From assembly GCA_025363535.1 (NCBI GenBank), contig JANYDP010000352.1:1-12884 (forward strand): DNA of 12,884 bases. The letters are read 5' to 3'. Made by a program: the position numbers and the translations under genes. Source of the stretch: Verrucomicrobiota bacterium (lineage in GTDB: Bacteria > Verrucomicrobiota > Verrucomicrobiia > Limisphaerales > CAIQOK01). This document shows positions 7,367-12,884 of the stretch, in pieces. Below the pieces are notes generated by a model that saw only the letters and a list, made by a program, of their open reading frames with translations, did not search any database and had not been told where the DNA came from. Position 1 is the stretch's first letter; the number at the start of each line of letters is the position of its first letter.

Positions 7367-7741
7367 ATGCGAGTTACCAACGCACCAGCCTCCCGCAAAC
7401 GCCGCAAACGGATGATCACAGCCGCCAAGGGCTACCGGATGCGCCGTTCCAAACTGTACCGCTACGCGTCCGACGCCGTGGATCACGGCCGCCAGTACGC
7501 CTACCGCGACCGTCGCGTCAAGAAGCGCACCTTCCGCTATCTCTGGCAGATCCGCATCAACGCCGCCGCCCGCGCGCTCGGCATGACCTACAGCCGCTTC
7601 ATGGAAGGCATCAAAGCCGCCAACTGCGCGCTGGATCGCAAGGTGTTGTCTGACATCGCCGCGACGGACGCGCCCGCTTTTGCCAAGCTCGTCGAGCTTG
7701 CCCAAAACGCGCTCAAGACCAAAGCTACGGCCAAGGCCTAA
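7367..7741 (+). CDS. rplT: 50S ribosomal protein L20
   Basis: L20 binds 23S rRNA early in 50S assembly and in several bacteria also represses its own operon. The 124-residue product has the family signature RKRRKRMITAAKGYRMRRSK in its basic N-terminal arm. A globular part follows with YAYRDRRVKKRTFRYLWQIR, INAAARALGMTYSRFM and a C-terminal helix ending in a short Lys/Ala tail. Start ATG at 7367, with an A-rich upstream sequence and no Shine-Dalgarno. It ends 26 bp before a strong intrinsic terminator, so rpmI-rplT is a complete two-gene unit. No pheST genes follow. Confidence 0.97.
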   Translation: MRVTNAPASRKRRKRMITAAKGYRMRRSKLYRYASDAVDHGRQYAYRDRRVKKRTFRYLWQIRINAAARALGMTYSRFMEGIKAANCALDRKVLSDIAATDAPAFAKLVELAQNALKTKATAKA

Positions 7742-7767
7742 ACACGGCTTAGAATTCGATCTCATCA

Positions 7768-7806
7768 AAACGGGCGAGCCTGAAAAGGTTCGCCCGTTTG
7801 CTTTTT
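7768..7806 (+). terminator. Rho-independent terminator after rplT
   Basis: A perfect 10-bp stem, AAACGGGCGA (7768-7777) with TCGCCCGTTT (7790-7799), is extended by two C-G pairs and a G-T wobble around the loop TGAAAA (7781-7786). GC and then five T (7802-7806) follow. This is a textbook intrinsic terminator for the rpmI-rplT transcript. Confidence 0.92.
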
Positions 7807-7898
7807 AATATCGCGATCCCGGATTGGAACTACTTTCCTTTCCGCAGGAGGAAATTCAAAGTTGCAGTCAAGACCACAACCGTTCGTTCAATGTCTGA

Positions 7899-8105
7899 AG
7901 GTCAGCTCCGTTGAGGGAGCCGACGACCTTGACTACCAACCGTTCTTCCACCGTGGCAAGCTGGGCTTACTGCCTGCGGCTGTCGTTGAAGCAACTGGTT
8001 GCGATTTCCAAAACGGAAAATTCCGCAGAAAAGGACGTGCTGTTGAAACACGGACTCGGCACGCCGACGGAAATTTTTGCGCGGATGGGGGAATTGCTCT
8101 GCTAA
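7899..8105 (+). pseudogene. Short open stretch, possible C-terminal remnant of an unrecognised gene
   Basis: This frame is open from just after a TGA (7896-7898) to a TAA at 8103-8105. Its only plausible starts are TTG codons (for example 7911). The last 40 codons read like real protein, with alternating hydrophobic and charged residues typical of helices (LKQLVAISKTENSAEKD, then GLGTPTEIFARMGELL). The first part looks like random translation. I do not recognise the family. It could be the decayed 3' end of a gene truncated at or near the direct repeat that begins at its stop codon, or a chance frame. Apart from this and a weak promoter candidate I see nothing in 7807-8205. Confidence 0.25.
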
Positions 8106-8123
8106 AAATTCTTCGAGCCATTC
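8104..8123 (+). repeat. Left copy of 20-bp direct repeat
   Basis: The sequence AAAAATTCTTCGAGCCATTC recurs at 9707-9726 in the same orientation with one difference (A to C at its 13th base). The left copy starts inside the stop codon of the open stretch 7899-8105. The two copies lie on either side of the lower-GC gene pair. Confidence 0.7.
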
Positions 8124-8139
8124 AAAACTAAATTATATT
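8112..8139 (+). promoter_or_regulatory. Weak promoter candidate for the Sel1-repeat gene
   Basis: A good -10 box TATATT (8134-8139), identical to that of rpmI, lies 66 bp before the ATG. The best upstream partner is TTCGAG (8112-8117) at 16-bp spacing, a poor -35 box that falls inside the direct repeat. Confidence 0.3.
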
Positions 8140-8205
8140 GAGATTAACACAGATTTCGCGCATGGTTTTGCGAGCACAGAATCAGTGATCAAATCTACTT
8201 TGCCT

Positions 8206-9129
8206 ATGGGCTTATTTGACTTTTTTAAACAAAAGGGTGCCGATTCGTCAACAGCTTCTATTGAATACTTCAAGAAAGGCGTTGCATACGCCACTGGAAC
8301 GGGTGTTCAACAGAACTATGGTGAAGCACTGAAATGGTATAAAAAAGCTGCCGAACTTGGACACATGGATGCTCAAACTAACTTGGGGGTTATGTTTGCG
8401 AACGGGCAAGGAGTCGAACAAGACTATACTGAGGCGGCGAAATGGTATCTGAAGGCGGCCGGTTTAGGCGAGGCAACAGCTCGGTACAATCTCGGGCTTT
8501 TTTATGCGGAGGGTTTGGGTGTGCGGAAGGACTATGCTCAGGCTGCTAAGTGGTCCCAGATGGCGGCAGACCAAGGAAACTCCGGGGCAATGAATAATTT
8601 GGCAAAGTTTTACTTTTATGGGTTAGGTGTCGGACAAGACACGAAGCATGGTTTGCAATTGCTGCAAATGTCCGCAAACGCCGGATTTATCACTGCCCAA
8701 TATAGTCTTGGATGTTTGTATCGAGACGGAGATATCGTGCCAAAGAATGCCACGCTGGCGGCAAAATGGATCCGCATGGCGGCAGAACAAGGATTTGCTC
8801 AGGCGGAATGCGACATGGGGATTTTATATGAAGTCGGTTTCGGAGTGCAGGAAGACTTTGCAAAAGCATTTCAATGGCACTCAAAAGCCGCAGAGCAGGG
8901 AAACCTAGACGGTATGTGTTCGCTTTCTGAGTGCTACAAGTCAGGCAAGGGCGTGGATGTGAATCTGGTTGAAGCTTACAGGTGGTTGAAAACGGCAATG
9001 AACTCGGCCGAAATGTTTTACCTTGAATCCCAATTAAAGGACTTAGCTGGCAAACTGACACGAGAGCAACTTTCCAAGGCAGAACGCCTAGCTGCCAACT
9101 TCGTGCCAAAACGGAAAATCATTCTCTGA
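8206..9129 (+). CDS. Sel1-like tetratricopeptide repeat protein
   Basis: The 307-residue product is almost entirely Sel1-like repeats of about 36 residues, each a helix pair following the pattern A..LG..Y..G.GV..D...A..W...AA..G. Seven units can be counted, starting near residues 18, 54, 90, 126, 162, 198 and 234. Units 4 (GLGVGQDTKHGLQLL) and 5 (DGDIVPKNATLAAKW) are divergent. A charged helical tail (about 270-307, ending KRKIIL) follows. There is no signal peptide or membrane segment (start MGLFDFFKQKG), so it is probably cytosolic. Such proteins are scaffolds for protein-protein contacts; a partner cannot be inferred. I chose the ATG at 8206 because upstream ATGs add unconserved sequence running through the repeat and promoter region. 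GC is lower than in flanking genes, suggesting acquisition. It converges with the next gene, 24 bp away. Confidence 0.85.
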   Translation: MGLFDFFKQKGADSSTASIEYFKKGVAYATGTGVQQNYGEALKWYKKAAELGHMDAQTNLGVMFANGQGVEQDYTEAAKWYLKAAGLGEATARYNLGLFYAEGLGVRKDYAQAAKWSQMAADQGNSGAMNNLAKFYFYGLGVGQDTKHGLQLLQMSANAGFITAQYSLGCLYRDGDIVPKNATLAAKWIRMAAEQGFAQAECDMGILYEVGFGVQEDFAKAFQWHSKAAEQGNLDGMCSLSECYKSGKGVDVNLVEAYRWLKTAMNSAEMFYLESQLKDLAGKLTREQLSKAERLAANFVPKRKIIL

Positions 9130-9153
9130 ACATGTTGTTGTAGGAACCTTGCT

Positions 9154-9648
9154 TCACATGCTCGTGATCATCTCTTGGAAGAATTTCAGAACTTCTGTGA
9201 GTGTTACTCGCACTAACTGAGCAGAAAGGTATTGATCAAAAGCTGGAGCATATTTTCGATCATGTTTGTCTGGGTCAGGCAAATCTCTCCGAATCTTCCA
9301 TTTTAGCTCCCAAGGGCAAACAGGAGGATGGACTGGAAATCGAACGCCTTGAGTGACGATCACCAAGTCAACTGTGCTTTTGTTATGATTGGCGAGATCC
9401 CTAGCTAATCTGTGACCCACTACCGCTTTGCCGAATTGATGTTTATCGCGTTTCGACCGGTACGTCTGCCCGCATAGCTTATAGAGATCGTTGTCGAGTT
9501 TAGTGATCCAATCCAACGTCTCTGCAAGGACTGCGAACGAATCAGCAGGCGATGGGCTGGTGCGACACCGTTGAAACCGGTTAACTGCGTCTTTCAGCGC
9601 GCTGGCCGATCTTCTTATCCGCTCGGGCAGTTCGGAATTGGTATCCAT
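9154..9648 (-). CDS. Unrecognised protein with RX4H motif, possibly HEPN-like
   Basis: The 164-residue product has no family I can name with certainty. It is predicted largely helical, soluble and without signal peptide. Residues 79-90 (GHRLARDLANHNK region) contain R83-DLAN-H88. This fits the RX4-6H active-site pattern of HEPN ribonucleases and resembles the (R)N..H segment of short uncharacterised proteins. The later pattern WELKW...DLPDPD...Y...L..QLVRVTL.EVLKFF (113-157) recalls the end of that same group. HEPN proteins are often toxins or defence effectors, but no partner nucleotidyltransferase antitoxin is adjacent. The ATG at 9648 is the first after an in-frame TAG at 9672-9670. Lower GC than neighbours. 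It lies tail-to-tail with the Sel1 gene inside the repeat-bounded segment. That the gene is real is likely; its function is a weak inference. Confidence 0.6.
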   Translation of the reverse strand: MDTNSELPERIRRSASALKDAVNRFQRCRTSPSPADSFAVLAETLDWITKLDNDLYKLCGQTYRSKRDKHQFGKAVVGHRLARDLANHNKSTVDLVIVTQGVRFPVHPPVCPWELKWKIRRDLPDPDKHDRKYAPAFDQYLSAQLVRVTLTEVLKFFQEMITSM

Positions 9649-9706
9649 AATTCGATTTACATCCTCAGGCTATGCTTCAAAAGGCGAGCATAAAACAATT
9701 TCCTTA

Positions 9707-9726
9707 AAAAATTCTTCGCGCCATTC
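9707..9726 (+). repeat. Right copy of 20-bp direct repeat
   Basis: AAAAATTCTTCGCGCCATTC matches 8104-8123 at 19 of 20 positions. It lies 26 bp before the polA start codon, so any insertion here would replace the native upstream region of polA. No convincing promoter for polA is visible in 9649-9752. Confidence 0.7.
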
Positions 9727-9752
9727 TTCCGGAAACCTGATTTCCTTTCTGC

Positions 9753-12596
9753 ATGGCGAAACGGTTGTTTTTACTGGATGGCATGGCGTTGGTTTACCGG
9801 GCGCACTTTGCGTTCGTTCACCGGCCCATTCTCACGTCGGCGGGACTGAACACCTCCGCGCTTTATGGGTTCACGCAGACGTTGCTGGAAATCCTCAGCA
9901 AGGAACAGCCTACCCACATCGCCGTGGCGTTCGACACCAGCGCGCCGACGGCGCGACACGTCGCGTATCCCGAATACAAGGCGCAACGCCAGGCCATGCC
10001 CGAGGATTTGTCCGCCGCCTTGCCGCACGTCCGCCGCATGATCGAGGCGTTCAACATTCCCGTGCTCATCGAGGATGGATTCGAGGCGGATGACATCATC
10101 GGCACGCTCGCGCGTCGTGCGGAGGTCGCGGGGTTCCAGACGTTCATGGTCACGCCGGACAAGGATTTTGGTCAGCTTGTGGACGCGAACACTTTTATTT
10201 TCAAACCCGGACGATCGGGCGACGAGGTGGAAATTCTCGACGCGGAAAAGATCAAACACCGCTGGAGCATCCAGCGGCCGGAGCAGGTCGTGGACGTGCT
10301 CGCGCTCATGGGCGACGCGTCGGATAACATTCCCGGCGTGCCGGGCATCGGCGAAAAGACGGCGATGAAATTGATCGGTGAATACGGCACCGTGGAAAAT
10401 CTTTTAGCCAGCACCCCTAAGCTCAAAGGCAAGCTGAAAGAATCGCTGGAAACCAACCGCGAAATTGCCCTGCTCTCGAAAAGGTTGGTGACCATTTTGC
10501 ACGACGCGCCGTGTCCGGTGGATTTGGAATTGCTGAAGCTGCGTCCGCAGAACGAGGAAGCGGTGAAGGCACTGCTGGTGGAGTTTGAGTTTAATTCCAT
10601 TGGCCGGCGGTTATTTGGTGAGGAATTCAAGGCGGGGAGAGGGTTTCAACCGGGCAGGGCTGATCTGCCGGTCAGCCAGGACGCGCAGCAGAGCGCCCCT
10701 ACCGGAGAAGTTGGAGCGCCGGTCTCCGACCCGGCCCGAACCGAGGACGTCCCGAAACTCGCCGGGCCGGAGGCCGGCGCTCCAATCGCCAACTTAAAAT
10801 CCCTCGCCGAGATTCCGCACGAATACATCGTCATCACCACCGATTCCGCGCGGGCGGAACTCATCCACACTTTGCTCGGCCTGAAATCATTTTGTTTCAA
10901 AGCTGCGACGCTGGGTGACGATTCCAAAGCCGCGCGGCTGGAAGGTCTTGCCTTCTCCTTCAAGCCACACACCGGTTTTTTTGTGCCACTGGCGGGCAAC
11001 ACCGAGCACGCCGGAAAAATTCTCCGCGAGTTCCAGCCAGTGTTTGAATCCGCGAGCGAAAAGGTCGGGCACAATCTCAAGTTCGACTTGAGCGTGCTGC
11101 GCTGGCATGGAATTTCCGTCCACGGAAAACTTTTCGACACGATGGTGGCGCACAGTCTCGTCGAGCCAGAGCAACGGCATGAGCTGGAGTTTTTGTCGGA
11201 GGCTTACCTGGGCTACAGCCCGAGCAAAGCCGCCAGCGAAGCGAAGGAGGAGCAACTCAATCTCGGCGATGTGGCTTCGGAAAAAACCGCCGAGCGCACC
11301 ACCGAATCAGCGGACGTGGCCTTGCAACTCCGGGCCGCCTTGGAACCGTTGCTCAGGCAAAAGGCGCAGGAGCGCGTGTTTTACGACATCGAAGCCCCGC
11401 TGATCTCCGTGCTGGTGGACATGGAGTTTGAAGGCATCCGCGTGGACTCCGCCGCGCTGGCCGAGTTCGCCGCGCAGCTTTCCGGGGAGATGAGCGCGGC
11501 GGAGAAAACCATCCACCAACTGGCCGGCCGCGAGTTCAACGTCGCTTCGCCGCGCCAGCTTGGCGAAATTCTGTTCGATGTTTTGAAGCTTTCCGCGAGC
11601 GCCAAGAAAACCAAAAGCGGCCAGTACGCCACCGACGAGCAGACCCTGCTCGCACTCGCCCCGGATCATGAAATCGTCCAGCGCCTGTTGGAACATCGTG
11701 GCGCGACGAAGTTAAAATCCACCTATGCCGACGCCTTGCCGCTCGCAATCTGGCCGAAGACCGGACGCATCCACACGACTTACAATCAGGTGGCGACGGC
11801 GACCGGGCGGTTGAATTCCGTGAGCCCGAATTTGCAGAACATTCCCATCCGCACCGAGCGCGGGCAGGAAATTCGCAAAGCGTTTGTTCCGCGCGGTGAG
11901 GGCTTCGTCCTGCTCTCGGCGGATTACTCGCAGATCGAGTTGCGCATCATCGCCGGGCTGAGTCGCGAGGCGGGCTTGCTTGAAGCATTTCGCCTGGGCG
12001 TGGATGTTCACACCGCCACGGCGGCGAAAGTTTTTAGTGTCGCGCCTGAAACAGTCACTCCCGCGATGCGCAGCAAGGCCAAGATGGTCAACTTTGGAAT
12101 CGCCTACGGCATCTCCGCCTTCGGCTTATCGCAGCGGTTGAACATTCCGCGCGCGGAAGCCGCCGAGATCATTGGGCAATACTTCGCGCAGTTTCCCGGC
12201 ATCCGCGAATTCATGGACGGCACGATCAGTTTTGCGCGCCAGCACGGCTACGTCGAAACCGTGACGGGCCGGCGCCGTTATTTGCGCGACATCAATTCCT
12301 CCAACGGCACCGTGCGCGCCGGCGCCGAGCGCAACGCCATCAACGCGCCGATCCAGGGCACCGCCGCCGACATGATCAAGCTGGCGATGATCGCGATTCA
12401 CCAGGAACTCACGCGCCGTAATTTGAAAACCAAGATGCTGTTGCAAGTGCATGACGAACTCGTCTTCGATCTTTGCCTAGCCGAGGAAAAGGAGGTGCTG
12501 CCGGTGGTGGTGGAAAAAATGAAGGCGGCCATCGCGCTCGACGTGCCCATCGAAGTGGAAATGGGCACAGGCAAGACCTGGCTGGCGGCGCATTAA
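9753..12596 (+). CDS. polA: DNA polymerase I
   Basis: Pol I removes RNA primers and fills gaps during replication and excision repair. The 947-residue product has an intact N-terminal 5' nuclease domain (1-290): LLDG (D9), VAFD (D61), EADDIIGT (D113, D114), TPDKDF (D136, D138) and LMGDASDNIPGVPGIG (D188, D191). A Pro/Gly/Ala linker (about 294-350) is partly encoded by a palindromic repeat. The 3'-5' exonuclease-like domain (355-530) has lost key residues: Exo I reads FKAAT where E. coli has FDTET (K383, A385), and Exo III has R515 and S519 for Y497 and D501. Only the Exo II aspartate D445 (GHNLKFD) remains. The polymerase domain is intact: motif A LSADYSQIELR (D724), O-helix R773, K777, F781, Y785, and motif C QVHDELV (D901, E902). 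It probably lacks proofreading, as in Taq and Bacillus Pol I. Start ATG at 9753, no Shine-Dalgarno. Confidence 0.98.
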   Translation: MAKRLFLLDGMALVYRAHFAFVHRPILTSAGLNTSALYGFTQTLLEILSKEQPTHIAVAFDTSAPTARHVAYPEYKAQRQAMPEDLSAALPHVRRMIEAFNIPVLIEDGFEADDIIGTLARRAEVAGFQTFMVTPDKDFGQLVDANTFIFKPGRSGDEVEILDAEKIKHRWSIQRPEQVVDVLALMGDASDNIPGVPGIGEKTAMKLIGEYGTVENLLASTPKLKGKLKESLETNREIALLSKRLVTILHDAPCPVDLELLKLRPQNEEAVKALLVEFEFNSIGRRLFGEEFKAGRGFQPGRADLPVSQDAQQSAPTGEVGAPVSDPARTEDVPKLAGPEAGAPIANLKSLAEIPHEYIVITTDSARAELIHTLLGLKSFCFKAATLGDDSKAARLEGLAFSFKPHTGFFVPLAGNTEHAGKILREFQPVFESASEKVGHNLKFDLSVLRWHGISVHGKLFDTMVAHSLVEPEQRHELEFLSEAYLGYSPSKAASEAKEEQLNLGDVASEKTAERTTESADVALQLRAALEPLLRQKAQERVFYDIEAPLISVLVDMEFEGIRVDSAALAEFAAQLSGEMSAAEKTIHQLAGREFNVASPRQLGEILFDVLKLSASAKKTKSGQYATDEQTLLALAPDHEIVQRLLEHRGATKLKSTYADALPLAIWPKTGRIHTTYNQVATATGRLNSVSPNLQNIPIRTERGQEIRKAFVPRGEGFVLLSADYSQIELRIIAGLSREAGLLEAFRLGVDVHTATAAKVFSVAPETVTPAMRSKAKMVNFGIAYGISAFGLSQRLNIPRAEAAEIIGQYFAQFPGIREFMDGTISFARQHGYVETVTGRRRYLRDINSSNGTVRAGAERNAINAPIQGTAADMIKLAMIAIHQELTRRNLKTKMLLQVHDELVFDLCLAEEKEVLPVVVEKMKAAIALDVPIEVEMGTGKTWLAAH
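10711..10785. repeat. Palindromic repeat read in frame within the polA linker
   Basis: Two 25-bp arms, 10711-10735 (begins TTGGAGCGCCGG) and 10761-10785 (ends CCGGCGCTCCAA), are inverted copies with 23 of 25 positions matching. They flank a 25-bp centre. The mRNA could form a long GC-rich hairpin. It encodes residues 320-345, between the 5' nuclease and exonuclease-like domains. A further smaller inverted repeat (CCGG-G-CAG with CTGCCGG, about 10650-10672) just upstream suggests that the inserted element may span about 10650-10790. Confidence 0.75.
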
Positions 12597-12603
12597 GCGG
12601 GAA

Positions 12604-12621
12604 CACGAAGGGTGTTTCGTG
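12604..12621 (+). other. Small hairpin after polA
   Basis: CACGAA (12604-12609) pairs with TTCGTG (12616-12621) around a six-base loop, eight bases after the polA stop. No T-run follows, so it is not a convincing intrinsic terminator. Its role is unknown. Confidence 0.25.
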
Positions 12622-12693
12622 GCTAAACAAATATTTCCGCGCCAGATTGAATACTGTGGCAGTTTGCACGGTCGTATCTCCGGCAAAAAGAAG

Positions 12694-12722
12694 TTGGCAT
12701 CCTCCAATGTTGCTTCAATATT
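12694..12722 (+). promoter_or_regulatory. Promoter candidate for the gene at the right edge
   Basis: TTGGCA (12694-12699, five of six consensus) and AATATT (12717-12722, four of six) are separated by 17 bases. They lie 28 bp upstream of the ATG at 12751. Plausible but unsupported by anything else. Confidence 0.35.
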
Positions 12723-12750
12723 TTACTGACGGCAGGTTTCGAAAGATTTT

Positions 12751-12884
12751 ATGACTGATAAATCAAATCCTCCGACGGTTCCCGGCAAGCGCCGCAGTTG
12801 GTTGAAAATACTGGGCGGCCTTTTTGCGCTGCTCGTGCTGCTGCTGATCGTCGCCTACTTCGTGGGCACCAGTTCGGGATTTTT
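12751..12884 (+). CDS. Membrane-anchored protein, N-terminus only (possibly AsmA-like)
   Basis: The 44 codons before the window ends give a short polar head (MTDKSNPPTVPGKRRSW) and a single hydrophobic segment of about 18-20 residues (roughly residues 20-39, rich in Leu, Val, Ala and Ile). VGTSSGF follows. Positive charges (KRR) before the segment predict a cytoplasmic N-terminus and a periplasmic remainder: an uncleaved anchor or a signal peptide. The head-anchor-GTSSGF layout resembles proteins of the AsmA/DUF748 type that span or line the periplasm, but this rests on memory and a very short stretch. It starts 155 bp after polA on the same strand. Confidence 0.55.
   Translation, partial: MTDKSNPPTVPGKRRSWLKILGGLFALLVLLLIVAYFVGTSSGF

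Larger units (their letters stand above)
8104..9706. mobile_element. Candidate inserted cassette bounded by direct repeats
   Basis: The segment holds a Sel1-repeat gene and a convergent unknown gene. It is visibly lower in GC than its neighbours (one row of the Sel1 gene counts 28/60 G+C, one row of polA 36/60). A 20-bp near-identical direct repeat is found at both ends, as expected from target duplication, site-specific integration or repeat-mediated capture. There is no transposase, integrase, tRNA or clear terminal inverted repeat, so the mechanism is unknown and chance remains possible. Confidence 0.35.

Noticed and set aside
7846..8131. A perfect AGGAGG (7846-7851) ten bases before a TTG that opens an 89-codon frame
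   Set aside because: Real genes here do not use Shine-Dalgarno sequences, the frame has a non-standard start, and its translation looks like noise. Kept only as a curiosity.
9728..9745. Inverted repeat GGAAA/TTTCC just before polA
   Set aside because: Five base pairs in an A/T- and C-rich stretch is within chance, and no regulatory role can be argued.

Overview
The window looks like the chromosome of a GC-rich Gram-negative bacterium, most probably of the Verrucomicrobiota (Limisphaerales/Pedosphaera-like). This is an inference from protein style, the heptad repeat upstream of rbfA, the palindromic insert in polA and the near absence of Shine-Dalgarno sequences. Nothing here proves the lineage.

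Left half (1-6992, minus strand): a conserved translation/transcription operon reads right to left as nusA, infB, rbfA, nrnA-like DHH phosphoesterase, truB and ribF, with ribF running off the left edge. Genes from rbfA to ribF are almost touching (1-nt overlap, 4-nt gap, 1-nt gap), which suggests one transcript and translational coupling. It joins transcription elongation control, translation initiation, 30S maturation, RNA turnover, tRNA pseudouridylation and FMN/FAD synthesis. The nusA leader is unusual: a candidate promoter at 6964-6992 is followed by about 100 nt that can fold into several hairpins closed by a 7-bp helix, one of them resembling an intrinsic terminator.

Centre (7065-7806, plus strand): rpmI and rplT (ribosomal proteins L35 and L20) diverge from nusA with their own promoter and a strong intrinsic terminator. 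infC is absent, and the leader is only about 25 nt.

Accessory segment (7807-9752): 7807-8205 holds no confident gene, only a short open stretch that may be a gene remnant and a weak promoter candidate. It is followed by two convergent genes of lower GC: a seven-unit Sel1-repeat protein (plus) and an unrecognised 164-residue protein with an RX4H motif that could be HEPN-like (minus). A 20-bp direct repeat with one mismatch lies on both sides of this pair (8104-8123 and 9707-9726), so the pair may be an inserted cassette.

Right part (9753-12884, plus strand): polA encodes full-length DNA polymerase I. Its 5' nuclease and polymerase motifs are intact, but its 3'-5' exonuclease active site is degraded. 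A roughly 75-bp palindromic sequence is read in frame through the interdomain linker. The window ends in the first 44 codons of a membrane-anchored protein, possibly AsmA-like.

Most genes are housekeeping. The sites that deserve attention are the nusA leader, the palindromic insert in polA and the direct-repeat-flanked cassette.
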